A program made the translations under genes and the position numbers. Of a stretch of 64,000 nucleotides of DNA, positions 1-9,215 are shown piece by piece. The notes beneath the pieces are model-generated. The model was not told the DNA's origin. It worked only from the letters and a program-made list of their open reading frames with translations, and did not search any database. The stretch lies in the NCBI RefSeq assembly GCF_015330125.1, contig NZ_JADDXR010000002.1, positions 496,001 through 560,000 on the forward strand. The letters are read 5' to 3'. The stretch's first letter is position 1; every line of letters starts with the position of its first letter. The DNA comes from Zobellia nedashkovskayae. Lineage in GTDB: Bacteria; Bacteroidota; Bacteroidia; Flavobacteriales; Flavobacteriaceae.

Positions 1-1
1 C

Positions 2-319
2 CACTGGGTAGACTTTAATCTATTCGGACACCAATTGGTTATTCACTACAAACCTAAAACACAAACTGAAGACCTCCATAGCAATCCGGTTGACGGAAAA
101 AATGTTCCGGTACCACATTATGGTGTTGTTTTGCCTTGGGATGTTTTTGAATCTTTTTCTAAAGAACTTGAAAATAAAGGAGTAGCGTTTGTTATAGAGC
201 CCTATGTAAGATTTGCAGGCCAAACAGGTGAACAAGCAACGATGTTCTTTTTGGACCCAGCAGGTAACGCCTTAGAGTTTAAGGCATTTAAAGACATGGG
301 GCAATTGTTTGCCAAGTAG
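2..319 (+). CDS. VOC (glyoxalase-like) family protein, 5' truncated
   Basis: The reading frame is open from the left window edge (codons for [10 protein letters not shown] precede any start), so the N-terminus is missing. The visible 105 residues end with [14 protein letters not shown], the typical last strand of the vicinal-oxygen-chelate fold, where the Glu of LEFKAF would be a metal ligand. Middle segment PHYGVVLPW also fits a VOC beta strand. VOC proteins are usually cytoplasmic metal-dependent dioxygenases, isomerases or lyases; substrate cannot be told from this fragment. A strong hairpin terminator follows directly, so the gene ends a transcript. Confidence 0.75.
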   Translation, partial: HWVDFNLFGHQLVIHYKPKTQTEDLHSNPVDGKNVPVPHYGVVLPWDVFESFSKELENKGVAFVIEPYVRFAGQTGEQATMFFLDPAGNALEFKAFKDMGQLFAK

Positions 320-324
320 CAATT

Positions 325-369
325 AAACTAGTCGCTCTTCGACTGCGCTCAGAGCGACTAGTTTTTTTT
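325..369 (+). terminator. Rho-independent terminator between convergent genes
   Basis: Two 14-base arms (325-338 and 351-364) are perfectly complementary and enclose a 12-base loop, followed by eight T. The left flank is A-rich but less so, so it best terminates the VOC gene and may also serve the convergent aldo/keto reductase. Confidence 0.85.
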
Positions 370-377
370 ATTATTTC

Positions 378-1349
378 CTATTGTGACCACTCCGTGGGTT
401 TTCTTACCCAACGGTGCTTTTGTAATTCCTCAACTAACTCTTTTGGCAATCTTTTCCCATCACTTGTAGCGGTGTTGGCTAAAACGTTACGCTCTTTTCG
501 CATGCCCGGAATAGTCGTACCAACAGTCTTATTCTCCAAAATAAATCGCAACGCCATCTCGGCCATGGTCATCCCTTCAGGAATTAAGGGTCGTAAGGCA
601 TCGGCATGGTCTACACTAGAGTTTAGATTTTCAGGCACAAAATACGTCCCGCGCCAATCTCCCTCCGGAAATGTAGTTTCCTTAGTAAGATTGCCCGTCA
701 ATGTTCCTTCATCAAAGGGCACGCGTGCAATTACAGCAATATCCAACTCCTCACATAGAGGAAAAAGAACGTCCTCAGGATTCTGATCAAAAACATTATA
801 AATTACCTGAACGGCATCTATCAGACCCGTTTTTAAAGCTTCAATACCATTTTCAGGTTCCCAGCGATTAACACTGATGCCCATAGCACCAATTTTTCCT
901 GCTTTCTTCAAATCCTCAATAGCACGTTGCCACTCATCACGGCTAGACCAACCGTCATCCCATGTATGAAACTGCATCAAATCAATACGTTCCATACCCA
1001 GATTGGTCAACGTTTTCTCAGTATACTCTATAATATGGTTAGTTGGGTACGAATCCTCAAATTTATATTCCGGCTTTGCTGGCCAGTTGAAATTTTTAGG
1101 CGGAATCTTGCTGGCTGCGTATAGTTTTGTTTTGGGATGTCTGCGGATAAGCTCACCTAACAACTCTTCACTATGCCCTTCTCCATAACCCCAAGCGGTA
1201 TCAAAAAAGTTGACTCCGTTTTCAACAGCTAGGTCAAGAGATTTGGCAGATTGTTTGTCATCAGACTCTGTCCAGCCGGCCATTCCCCACATTCCATAAC
1301 CTACCTCACTTACTTGCCATCCGGTTCTTCCGAATCTTCTATATATCAT
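378..1349 (-). CDS. Aldo/keto reductase
   Basis: A 323-residue cytoplasmic NADPH-dependent oxidoreductase of the AKR superfamily, usual length for the (beta/alpha)8 barrel. The N-terminus MIYRRFGRTGWQVSEVGYG is the standard AKR opening. The catalytic tetrad is visible: Asp50 and Tyr55 in FFDTAWGYGEG, Lys81 in SKIPPK and His128 in MQFHTW. It lies 147 bases downstream of a Gfo/Idh oxidoreductase gene on the same strand and probably belongs to the same sugar-related cluster with DUF1080 and an MFS transporter. Substrate is not predictable; aldehyde or keto-sugar reduction is an inference from the context. Confidence 0.9.
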   Translation of the reverse strand: MIYRRFGRTGWQVSEVGYGMWGMAGWTESDDKQSAKSLDLAVENGVNFFDTAWGYGEGHSEELLGELIRRHPKTKLYAASKIPPKNFNWPAKPEYKFEDSYPTNHIIEYTEKTLTNLGMERIDLMQFHTWDDGWSSRDEWQRAIEDLKKAGKIGAMGISVNRWEPENGIEALKTGLIDAVQVIYNVFDQNPEDVLFPLCEELDIAVIARVPFDEGTLTGNLTKETTFPEGDWRGTYFVPENLNSSVDHADALRPLIPEGMTMAEMALRFILENKTVGTTIPGMRKERNVLANTATSDGKRLPKELVEELQKHRWVRKPTEWSQ

Positions 1350-1496
1350 TTTACTTTTATTTTTGTGGAAATTTAATATGGTTTAGAAACACATCTTCGT
1401 TATAAAAATAAAGGACTATATAGTGCATACCGTTTCCAGATAATTTATAACTTCTCCTGTTTCGAAAAACACGATACAGACCTAATTAATATCTTT

Positions 1497-2918
1497 TTAA
1501 AATTCACGATAATCACCACCTAAGAATTGGTTGGCTTCATCTTCGGCAAACTTGGCAGTTTCCGTATCCCAATGCAATGTTTTATTTGGAAAACGACCGG
1601 CAATTACACCTAACAGAATAGTTTCCGTTAAGCGTCCTGCATATGAAAAAGGAGCAGTAGTCTGACCTTTGCCCAAACAAGCATCTACAAATTGATGGTA
1701 ATGCTTTGGACCTTCCGAATCATAATTACGAATAGGTTCTCCCAAATTATTTGCTTCGGAAACCTCAGCTATTTCTTTGGATATATCAACATACTTACCT
1801 TTTACTATTTTCTGTGGAAGTTGCATAAAATGCGGTAAAAGCAAACGACCTTTCTTACCTATGAACATAGCGCCTTGACTAGGTAATTCTCCAGCTCCGG
1901 CCATTCCCGCATCAAGAGATATTTTATCTTTTACGCTACCATCTTTATCTTGGTTTTCACTAGAAGTCTTACCTCCAGGCAAAACTAAATCTTCATGCTT
2001 AGGTGGCATTCCCGGACCATCATACCAAACCCATTTAAGATTTTTAGTAGTAAATTCCGTTCCTGGAAATTCATAGGTGACCGTATTATTTTCAGGAAAA
2101 CCAAATCCGTTTGGCTCCCGACACTCGTTTTTAACGGTTAACGGTACATCTAAATTTAGCGCATTATAAGGTGTATCAAAAATATGTACGCCCATGTCTC
2201 CTAAAGTACCACAGCCATAATCCATAAGTTTTCTCCAATTTCCAGGATGGTAAAAGCCTTCTTTGTAAGGACGTTCTTTAGAGGTTCCCAACCAAAGATT
2301 CCAATCTAATTGATCAGGCACAGGGTCTTCACCTTGAGGCTCATCACCATTATATCCCCAAGATTTTGGAGACCAAGCATGTACCGTATGTACTTTACCA
2401 ATAATACCAGATTGAATTAAAAGTGTAGCCAAACGATAATCATAGAAAGAATGTACCTGAATACCCATTTGAGTTACCAAATTTTTTTCTTTGGCAATCT
2501 TCATCATTTTTCTAGATTCATCAACATAATGCGTTAATGGTTTCTGGCAATAAACCGGTTTGTTCATCTCCATAGCCATTATAGACGCTGGTGCGTGTGT
2601 ATGATCAGGTGTTGAAACTACTACTGCATCTATTTCATCTCCCATTTCATTAAGCATGGCGCGATAATCAAAGAACACTCTTGCTCCCGGATGTAATTTA
2701 TGTGCTTTTGATAAGTTAACAGAATCCACATCGCATAATGCAACAACATCTACCGCGTTATGAGAAGAAATAGCACTAAGATCTTCCGCTCCCATATTTC
2801 CCACACCTATATGCGCCGTACGAAGCTTTTTTCCTTTTGGAAAAGCCCATGCCGCGTTAGGCAATAAGGCAAATGATGATACAGCCGCTGCACTTTTTAG
2901 AAATTCTCTTTTATTCAT
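1497..2918 (-). CDS. Gfo/Idh/MocA family oxidoreductase with Tat-like signal
   Basis: A 473-residue NAD(P)-dependent oxidoreductase. Residues 1-25 (MNKREFLKSAAAVSSFALLP...) resemble the twin-arginine leader common in exported Bacteroidota members, although the pair here is Lys-Arg. A Rossmann GxGxxG motif is at 38-43 (GVGNMG). The family motif is at 124-130 as CQKPLTH (usually EKP), with Lys126 as the expected catalytic lysine. The long C-terminal domain fits the glycoside-oxidising subgroup. It starts 39 bases after the DUF1080 gene, so the two are probably co-transcribed. In known keto-sugar pathways such enzymes oxidise C3 of a glycoside and DUF1080 proteins then cleave the 3-keto product; applying that here is inference. 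Confidence 0.9.
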   Translation of the reverse strand: MNKREFLKSAAAVSSFALLPNAAWAFPKGKKLRTAHIGVGNMGAEDLSAISSHNAVDVVALCDVDSVNLSKAHKLHPGARVFFDYRAMLNEMGDEIDAVVVSTPDHTHAPASIMAMEMNKPVYCQKPLTHYVDESRKMMKIAKEKNLVTQMGIQVHSFYDYRLATLLIQSGIIGKVHTVHAWSPKSWGYNGDEPQGEDPVPDQLDWNLWLGTSKERPYKEGFYHPGNWRKLMDYGCGTLGDMGVHIFDTPYNALNLDVPLTVKNECREPNGFGFPENNTVTYEFPGTEFTTKNLKWVWYDGPGMPPKHEDLVLPGGKTSSENQDKDGSVKDKISLDAGMAGAGELPSQGAMFIGKKGRLLLPHFMQLPQKIVKGKYVDISKEIAEVSEANNLGEPIRNYDSEGPKHYHQFVDACLGKGQTTAPFSYAGRLTETILLGVIAGRFPNKTLHWDTETAKFAEDEANQFLGGDYREF

Positions 2919-2957
2919 TTTTCAAGTAGTTTGGATTATTGCTGTTGTTCTAAATTT

Positions 2958-3719
2958 TTATAATTCTCTGATTTTTACTTTTTTTAGCCAAAGCGGACTA
3001 TCATGATCTTGAAAACCTATATACCCCTTTTTAAAAGATCCGTACTTCGGAGAATCTTTCCACTTTCCTTTACTTTTTCGTTCTTCCCAGTCTTCTGACC
3101 ATGGAACGAAAGACAATAGTTTTTTTCCATTGAGCCAATGTTCTACATTTTCTGGCGTAAAGATGATGCGAGACGTATTCCACTCTCCTGCTGGCTTTAC
3201 TATTTTTTGGCTTATAACAGGTAAATGCATGGCATAATCGGCACCTGTTTTTTGCCATTCCTCTAATTTGGCATTATTGATTTCCTCCCATTTCAGGTCG
3301 TCCAACATCTGGTATTCTGGTGAAACTTCAGGTATGCTCCAATCTCCTTCTTGAATATGATATAGAAGACCGCTATTACCTCCTTCTGGAATTTTCCATT
3401 CCCAAGCCAATTCAAAATTATCAAATTCTTGTGCAGCGTAAATAATATCTTTTCCGCCTTTACGGTTCTCTTCCGTTCTCTTTTCCGTATCAAAAGTTAA
3501 GGCTCCGTCCTTAATAACCCATTGCGGTGGCAAGTCATCTCCATTATAAGCTCGCCAGCCTTCAGTAGTTGTCCCATCAAAAAGGTAAATCCATTCTTCA
3601 TTGGGTTTGTCATTACTAGCAGCCTCTGGGTTTACTTTTGCTATTTCTTTTTGTTTGGTTTCGTTTTTACAGGAAATTAAAGCTACTGATATAGATAGGA
3701 TTAAGGCTAGTTTTTTCAT
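2958..3719 (-). CDS. DUF1080 (3-keto-disaccharide hydrolase-like) lipoprotein
   Basis: A 253-residue secreted lipoprotein: signal peptide MKKLALILSISVALISC with the lipobox ending at Cys17. The rest is a single concanavalin-like beta-sandwich of the DUF1080 family (WIYLFDGTTTEGWRAYNG at the start; GNSGLLYHIQEG in the middle; GYIGFQDHDSPLWLKKVKIREL at the end, all family hallmarks). Members have been shown to hydrolyse or eliminate 3-keto-glycosides. It is followed within 39 bases by a Gfo/Idh oxidoreductase that could supply the keto substrate. The 200 bases upstream separate it from the MFS transporter gene on the same strand and contain no gene. Confidence 0.9.
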   Translation of the reverse strand: MKKLALILSISVALISCKNETKQKEIAKVNPEAASNDKPNEEWIYLFDGTTTEGWRAYNGDDLPPQWVIKDGALTFDTEKRTEENRKGGKDIIYAAQEFDNFELAWEWKIPEGGNSGLLYHIQEGDWSIPEVSPEYQMLDDLKWEEINNAKLEEWQKTGADYAMHLPVISQKIVKPAGEWNTSRIIFTPENVEHWLNGKKLLSFVPWSEDWEERKSKGKWKDSPKYGSFKKGYIGFQDHDSPLWLKKVKIREL

Positions 3720-3919
3720 TAAAATCTGCTATTTGGGTTATAGTATCGCTACGCTATCTAAATCTAACAAACATTTAATTGAGAATCAAAAAATACCCTT
3801 TCTCTAATTCGCCTTTAGGCATAAATGCTAAATATTTCAACTCCTTAAAAAAAGTACTGTTAGACAAATTGTAAACGAAAGGAGAAGGTAGCCAATTTAC
3901 CCGAACCGACCAAGTGTAA

Positions 3920-5224
3920 TTATTGCGGGTTATTTGCTCTAACAGAAGCAATAGACAGGAATAACAAAAACATTAACCCTAGATACCCGAGCAGTCTATA
4001 CGATCCAAAAGTGCTAAAGCAAAGACTAAAAACAGGAGGTGCGAGTGCACTTGCTAGTATTAAAAATGACATAACCTTGCCTGTAATGGCGCCCAGATGC
4101 GTACGTCCAAAGAAACGAGGCCAAACGATAGCATTAAGAACAGCAAAGAAGCCTCCTAAAACGCCAAAGCCGCCAATTAATAATGGAATACCGAAAGAAG
4201 ATGATAAAAACAAAAATCCGACTGAAGCCATAATTCCGCCTAAAATCATCAAATACAAATAGAGTTTCAGGTGCAAATAATCACTCAGAAAATTAAAAAT
4301 CAATGAAATGGTTACCGCAACAACCGATGCTGGCAAAAAAATTGAAATAGCATCATCTTTAGAAAAGCCTTCACTGGCGAAAACGGAAATCACATGAAAA
4401 GTAAGACCGGTAATAAAGAAACTATTGAAAGCCAATATGAGTCCGTACATCCAAAAAGCTCTGGTTTGCTGGGCTTCCTTAGCAGTATATTGCTTTGCTG
4501 TTGGAATTTTAACAGATTCTTCTTCTTCCTCTAAAATTTCGCCATCCGGTAACAGGCCATGCTCTTCAGGCTTATTCTTATAGAATTGTAATATAAATAA
4601 GGAGAAGATTACTAGTGCTACAGCTAAAATTTGCCAAGTGACTTGCCAACTATACCCTTCTATTAAAGCATTCACCCAAAGCGGAGAAGATGAGAAACCA
4701 AACGAAATAGCTACACTACTAATGGCATTTACTTTTCCTCGATTTTTATCGAACCATATCATAATAACATTTCGAGATGCCATGGTAAGCACTCCTTGAC
4801 CCGAAAATCTAAGTACAAAAAAGAGTGTAGCCATTATTACAAATGGAATGAGCCACGTATCCACATTCAACATGGTTTTCACAAACTCACTCATTTGCAC
4901 GGACCAAGAACACAACATAAGTGCTACCGCCAGTGTAATTGCCGCAAAAAATGCCACGTAACGCGCCCCATATTTATCAAACCAAATACCTGCGCGACCA
5001 ATAACTAATGAACTACAGATCGTACCGATCATATAGGCATTACTGAATTGGTTACGACTTAAGCCAAGAGCATCTTTTACAGGATCCGTAAATACGGATA
5101 CCCCAATAGTTTGCCCCGGAATACTGAAATAAATACCGATGGTGCCTACTACCAAAATTACATAACCATAAAAAACTGGGCTTTTGGCGGGATCTACGAG
5201 GGAAAATCGGTTTTTGCTTGACAT
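3920..5224 (-). CDS. MFS transporter
   Basis: A 434-residue inner-membrane protein with about 12 hydrophobic segments. The opening region (VILVVGTIGIYFSIPGQTIGVSVFTDP) and GIWFDKYGARY, the cytoplasmic loop between helices 2 and 3, are typical of the major facilitator superfamily. The central cytoplasmic loop around residues 210-240 is charged (LEEEEESVK). It is first in a minus-strand row with DUF1080, Gfo/Idh and aldo/keto reductase genes, so uptake of a sugar or glycoside breakdown product is a reasonable guess. A TACTTTTG -7 box lies 18-25 bases before the start codon. Substrate unknown. Confidence 0.88.
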   Translation of the reverse strand: MSSKNRFSLVDPAKSPVFYGYVILVVGTIGIYFSIPGQTIGVSVFTDPVKDALGLSRNQFSNAYMIGTICSSLVIGRAGIWFDKYGARYVAFFAAITLAVALMLCSWSVQMSEFVKTMLNVDTWLIPFVIMATLFFVLRFSGQGVLTMASRNVIMIWFDKNRGKVNAISSVAISFGFSSSPLWVNALIEGYSWQVTWQILAVALVIFSLFILQFYKNKPEEHGLLPDGEILEEEEESVKIPTAKQYTAKEAQQTRAFWMYGLILAFNSFFITGLTFHVISVFASEGFSKDDAISIFLPASVVAVTISLIFNFLSDYLHLKLYLYLMILGGIMASVGFLFLSSSFGIPLLIGGFGVLGGFFAVLNAIVWPRFFGRTHLGAITGKVMSFLILASALAPPVFSLCFSTFGSYRLLGYLGLMFLLFLSIASVRANNPQ

Positions 5225-5241
5225 CTATGAAAGGAAAGCAG

Positions 5242-5249
5242 CAAAAGTA
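5242..5249 (-). promoter_or_regulatory. Candidate -7 element for the MFS transporter gene
   Basis: Read on the minus strand this is TACTTTTG, a full match to the Bacteroidota TAnnTTTG box. No good TTG is found at the -33 distance. The transcript would have a leader of only about a dozen bases. Confidence 0.4.
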
Positions 5250-5358
5250 CCGGTTTTGCCAGAGCCACTACATTATTTAAGGTAAAGATTATAAGAAATC
5301 TATACGGAAGCGAAGTTTTGAACGTTATTGGTAAACTAAGTCTTTTAGCAATTTACCT

Positions 5359-5508
5359 ATGAGAAAATTCGCAGCCGTACTGTTCGTCCTCACTGTAATC
5401 ATAATTTTGAGCAGCTGTAGTATTGATGATAGCAATGATATAGAGATTATAAAACCTGGAGACACCGTAATTACGGGGAAAGTTCTACAAAAGCAATTCC
5501 TGAAATAA
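5359..5508 (+). CDS. Micro-lipoprotein (49 aa), unknown function
   Basis: This ORF encodes MRKFAAVLFVLTVIIILSSC followed by 29 more residues, including SIDDSNDIEIIKPGDTVITG, and stops with FLK. The first 20 residues form a clean lipoprotein signal ending in the lipobox SSC, so mature protein would be a lipid-anchored peptide of about 30 residues. It stands alone on the plus strand between the MFS gene (divergent) and the histidine kinase gene (convergent). It could be a real small lipoprotein or the surviving N-terminus of a larger, lost lipoprotein gene. I recognise no family. Confidence 0.5.
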   Translation: MRKFAAVLFVLTVIIILSSCSIDDSNDIEIIKPGDTVITGKVLQKQFLK

Positions 5509-5531
5509 AATACAGCTCTATTCTACTGCTA

Positions 5532-6614
5532 CTAATCACCAAATATAATGGTGAAGGTACTGCCTTCATTAACTTTACTGGCAACGCTTATGGTACCACC
5601 AAGGCTGGTAATGTGGCTATGTACCAAATACAAGCCAACTCCTTTACTGTCTTTAGTTCCGTGAAATCTTTGATTTAAACTGAAAATAAGATGCCCCACT
5701 TTTTCCATATCAAAACCTAGTCCATTGTCTGTAAACGTAAACGTTTTTTTTCCGTCTGTTTCACCCGAGGTAATTTGTATTTCGGGAAAAACGTCAGGCC
5801 TAGCGTATTTGATTGAGTTGGTAATGAGGTTAAGAAAAATACTTTCCATATAAGCAGAATTAAACCGAACACTTTCCATAGCTGAAAAGTCCAAGGAAAA
5901 TTTAACCTGGGAATCCTTAATCAAGGAGCTTATAGAGCCATTTATTTTTTCAAAAACTTTCTTAAAGAAAACCTCTTCTACCCCAACACTATCGTCCTCA
6001 TTTTCTTTTAAAGCATCTACATAAGAATTTAAAGAAGTTTTAAGGCCTTCCGCAGACAGTTTTATATACTCTAGTATTTTTTCATTCTCTTCTTCACCGT
6101 TGTCTTTATTACCTAAAATATCTGCTAGATATAGTAAATTATTCACAGGAGACCTTAAATCATGGGAAGTGGTATAATTTAGTTGTTTAAGCTGTTCATT
6201 TATCTTAGAAAGCTGAGCTACATGTGAAATACGTTCGGATTCTAGATTCTTTTTATGAGTGATATTCTTTGCAATAGCATAAATTAATTGTTTATCCGGC
6301 ATGGGAATGGACGTCCAATGCAACCACACCAACTCTCCGGATTTACAAACGTACCTATTTTCAAAGTCCAACAAAGGCTTACTATTTATTAGACTTTTTC
6401 TGTTAGAGGCGGTCAGACCACGGTCTTCTTCATAAATAAAATCATAGATGGGCACAGAAAATAATTCCTCCTCTGAGAACCCTAATAGTTTGATAAATGC
6501 TGGATTAACTTTTCGGAAGTAGCCATCATACCCTGCAACACATAAATAATCCATTGAAAGATCGAAGAATGGATCTAATTGAATATTAGTCGGAACGAGT
6601 GATTCCTGCTGCAT
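5532..6614 (-). CDS. PAS-domain sensor histidine kinase
   Basis: A 360-residue soluble kinase without transmembrane segments. Residues about 12-125 form one PAS domain with its PAC end (FENRYVCKSGELVWLHW), so it probably senses a cytoplasmic signal. The dimerisation and phosphoacceptor region has His151 in TTSHDLRSPVNN. The HATPase domain shows an N-box around Asn266 (NLITNSIKYA), DNGLG at 296-300 and GVGL at 325-328. No receiver or response regulator gene is next to it, so the partner is elsewhere. It follows folD by about 150 bases on the same strand but with its own likely promoter. Confidence 0.92.
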   Translation of the reverse strand: MQQESLVPTNIQLDPFFDLSMDYLCVAGYDGYFRKVNPAFIKLLGFSEEELFSVPIYDFIYEEDRGLTASNRKSLINSKPLLDFENRYVCKSGELVWLHWTSIPMPDKQLIYAIAKNITHKKNLESERISHVAQLSKINEQLKQLNYTTSHDLRSPVNNLLYLADILGNKDNGEEENEKILEYIKLSAEGLKTSLNSYVDALKENEDDSVGVEEVFFKKVFEKINGSISSLIKDSQVKFSLDFSAMESVRFNSAYMESIFLNLITNSIKYARPDVFPEIQITSGETDGKKTFTFTDNGLGFDMEKVGHLIFSLNQRFHGTKDSKGVGLYLVHSHITSLGGTISVASKVNEGSTFTIIFGD

Positions 6615-6766
6615 ATTGTGTGGGTTAATTATAAAATCTAACGCAGAATAACATGGTATTGTTGTGCTCGGAATGAAGTAAATAATTATAAATCAAAATG
6701 CAATAAAAACTACCCTTTGAAAGAATAAATTATTAAACACAAAACCCTACAATAAAGCCAATAAAA

Positions 6767-7651
6767 TTACTTGGTATTGCTATTTCTTTCCCTAGCTAAA
6801 AGTGTATTTTTTAGCAACATAGCAATGGTCATCGGACCAACGCCACCTGGAACTGGAGTAATAAACGAAGCTTTTTTACTAACAGACTCAAAATCAACAT
6901 CACCAGTTATATAATAACCTTTAGCTTTAGTTTCATCAGCAACTCTAGTAATACCTACATCAATGATAACAGCACCTTCCTTGACCATATCGGCCTTTAA
7001 GAAATGAGGCACTCCTAATGCGGATACAATAATATCTGCCTGTAGCGTAAGCTCTTTAATATTTTTTGTTCTACTGTGCGCAAGAGTAACGGTACAATTT
7101 GCAGCTTCCCCTTTCTGGCTCAATAAAATACTTATAGGTCTACCCACAATATGACTACGACCAATAACCACAGCATGTTTTCCCTGGGTATCTACTTTGT
7201 AACGCTTTAAAAGCTCCATAATACCGAATGGCGTAGCAGATATGAAAGTTTCCATATCCAAGGCCATTTTCCCAAAGTTAGCAGGGTGAAATCCGTCTAC
7301 ATCTTTATCTGGATCAACAGCCATTAAGACCTTTTCCTCATCAATATGTTTTGGTAATGGAAGTTGCACGATATAACCGTCTATAGCTGCATCTGCATTT
7401 AGTTCGTGAACTTTTTTCAGTAGCTCTTCTTCTGTAGTTTCACTAGGCAAGTGAATCAAAGTTGATTCAAAACCAATTTTCTTGCAAGAGCGCACTTTAC
7501 TACCAACATAAGTTAAGCTAGCACCATCAGTACCAACAAGAACTGCAGCCAAGTGAGGTACTTTCTCACCGCGTTCTTTCATGTTCGCTACCTCAATAGT
7601 AATTTCGTCCTTTATTTCGTTGGAAATTTTTTTCCCGTCTAGTAATATCAT
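6767..7651 (-). CDS. folD: Bifunctional methylenetetrahydrofolate dehydrogenase / cyclohydrolase FolD
   Basis: A 294-residue cytoplasmic enzyme of one-carbon metabolism, interconverting 5,10-methylene-THF, 5,10-methenyl-THF and 10-formyl-THF with NADP. Family motifs are present: [16 protein letters not shown] with catalytic Tyr48 and Lys52, [24 protein letters not shown], the dinucleotide-binding [11 protein letters not shown] and the C-terminal [16 protein letters not shown]. Length is normal. It begins 53 bases after ffh and is probably co-transcribed with it, an arrangement common in Flavobacteriia. Confidence 0.97.
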   Translation of the reverse strand: MILLDGKKISNEIKDEITIEVANMKERGEKVPHLAAVLVGTDGASLTYVGSKVRSCKKIGFESTLIHLPSETTEEELLKKVHELNADAAIDGYIVQLPLPKHIDEEKVLMAVDPDKDVDGFHPANFGKMALDMETFISATPFGIMELLKRYKVDTQGKHAVVIGRSHIVGRPISILLSQKGEAANCTVTLAHSRTKNIKELTLQADIIVSALGVPHFLKADMVKEGAVIIDVGITRVADETKAKGYYITGDVDFESVSKKASFITPVPGGVGPMTIAMLLKNTLLARERNSNTK

Positions 7652-7704
7652 AATGTCGGATTACGGTCTAATCTGGTCTTGTAATTTTCTTCTAAGCTAT
7701 GGCT

Positions 7705-9042
7705 TTATTTCATGCCTTTCATGTTGCCCATCATCTGCATCATCTTCTTACCGCCACCGCCTTGCATCATTTTCATCATCTTGCTCATTTGGTCAAACTG
7801 CTTCATAAGCTGATTCACTTCTTGCACTTCTCTACCACTTCCTTTAGCGATTCGCTTTTTACGGCTCACATTCAGTTTAGAAGGGTTAGAACGCTCATCT
7901 GGCGTCATACTATGAATTATAGCTTCAATATGTTTGAAAGCATCATCATCAATATCCAAACCTTTTAGCGCTTTTCCGGCACCAGGTATCATCCCCATCA
8001 AATCTTTGATGTTACCCATCTTTTTGATTTGTTGTATCTGAGAAAGAAAATCATCAAAACCGAATTTATTCTTGGCTATTTTCTTTTGGATTTTACGAGC
8101 TTCCTCTTCATCAAATTGCTCTTGGGCTCTTTCTACTAAAGAAATAACATCACCCATGCCCAAAATACGTTCAGCCATACGTGAAGGATGAAAAACGTCT
8201 ATAGCCTCCATCTTTTCACCTGTACCGATAAACTTGATTGGCTTATCTACTACCGATTTAATTGAAATGGCAGCTCCACCACGGGTATCACCATCTAATT
8301 TGGTAAGTACTACCCCGTCAAAATTTAAAATATCATTAAAGGCCTTTGCCGTATTAACAGCATCCTGACCCGTCATTGAATCTACTACGAAAAGTGTTTC
8401 TTGAGGTTGAATGACTTTATGAATCTCAGAGATTTCATTCATCATCTCCGTATCAACCGCCAAACGACCCGCGGTATCTATAATAACTACGTTGTAACCT
8501 TCTGCTTTTGCTTTGGCAATACCAGCTTGGGCAATCTTTACAGGATTCTTCTCGTCCCGATCAGAATATACCTCAACACCAATCTGCTCACCAACTACGT
8601 GCAACTGATCTATTGCTGCAGGGCGATACACATCACAAGCTACTAATAAAGGTTTCTTTGATTTTTTTGTCTTAAGAAAGTTGGCCAATTTACCTGAAAA
8701 AGTAGTTTTACCCGAACCTTGAAGACCTGACATTAAAATTATAGAAGGAGTTCCAGAGAGGTTAATACCTTCTGTCTCGCCACCCATAAGCTCCGTAAGC
8801 TCATCTTTGACAATCTTTACCATCAACTGGCCCGGTTGCAATGCAGTCAATACATCCTGACCCAAAGCTTTTTCCTTAACCCTGTTGGTAAACTCTTTTG
8901 CTATTCTGAAGTTAACATCGGCATCCAATAAAGCCCTACGGACTTCTTTGGTAGTCTCAGCAACGTTAATTTCCGTTATCTGCCCTTGTCCCCGTAGGGT
9001 GTGGAGGGCTTTATCTAGCTTTTCACTTAAATTATCAAACAT
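7705..9042 (-). CDS. ffh: Signal recognition particle protein Ffh
   Basis: A 445-residue SRP54-type GTPase that binds signal sequences of nascent membrane proteins and hands ribosomes to FtsY. It has the helical N domain (about 1-90), then the G domain with GLQGSGKT (106-113), DTAGR (189-193) and TKLDGD (247-252), and a C-terminal M domain ending in a Met-rich tail (MMKMMQGGGGKKMMQMMGN). Length is normal. A TAAATTTG box 26-33 bases before the start is the likely -7 element. folD follows in the same direction. Confidence 0.98.
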   Translation of the reverse strand: MFDNLSEKLDKALHTLRGQGQITEINVAETTKEVRRALLDADVNFRIAKEFTNRVKEKALGQDVLTALQPGQLMVKIVKDELTELMGGETEGINLSGTPSIILMSGLQGSGKTTFSGKLANFLKTKKSKKPLLVACDVYRPAAIDQLHVVGEQIGVEVYSDRDEKNPVKIAQAGIAKAKAEGYNVVIIDTAGRLAVDTEMMNEISEIHKVIQPQETLFVVDSMTGQDAVNTAKAFNDILNFDGVVLTKLDGDTRGGAAISIKSVVDKPIKFIGTGEKMEAIDVFHPSRMAERILGMGDVISLVERAQEQFDEEEARKIQKKIAKNKFGFDDFLSQIQQIKKMGNIKDLMGMIPGAGKALKGLDIDDDAFKHIEAIIHSMTPDERSNPSKLNVSRKKRIAKGSGREVQEVNQLMKQFDQMSKMMKMMQGGGGKKMMQMMGNMKGMK

Positions 9043-9067
9043 CGTCTTAATTGCTTTTGAAGAAAGG

Positions 9068-9075
9068 CAAATTTA
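9068..9075 (-). promoter_or_regulatory. Candidate -7 element for ffh-folD
   Basis: Minus-strand TAAATTTG matches TAnnTTTG fully; the -33 position has TTC rather than TTG. Position just upstream of ffh, after the terminator of the preceding lipoprotein gene, supports it. Confidence 0.45.
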
Positions 9076-9125
9076 ATAATAACTGAGGGAAAGAACGGGG
9101 CGTAAAGAAAAAAATATAATATCAC

Positions 9126-9155
9126 AAAAAAAGCACCCATCTTTAGATGGGCGCT
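9126..9155 (-). terminator. Rho-independent terminator of the lipoprotein gene
   Basis: Ten-base arms (9132-9141 and 9146-9155, one mismatch) with a TTTA loop. On the minus strand the stem is followed by seven T. It separates the lipoprotein gene from ffh. Confidence 0.8.
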
Positions 9156-9215
9156 CTTAAAAAAACTGTGGGGCAAAATAGGTATCTGGTTACACTAAAC
9201 TTTAGTTTTCAAAAG

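Noticed and set aside
3786..3800. Another GGGTATTT sequence (minus strand) upstream of DUF1080
   Set aside because: It lacks the GTA extension and the second TTGTTWC block at the right distance, so it does not match the ECF-type element.
7699..7968. Plus-strand ORF of 89 codons, His/Leu-rich
   Set aside because: Shadow of the Met-rich ffh C-terminus on the other strand; composition is explained by the ffh codons.
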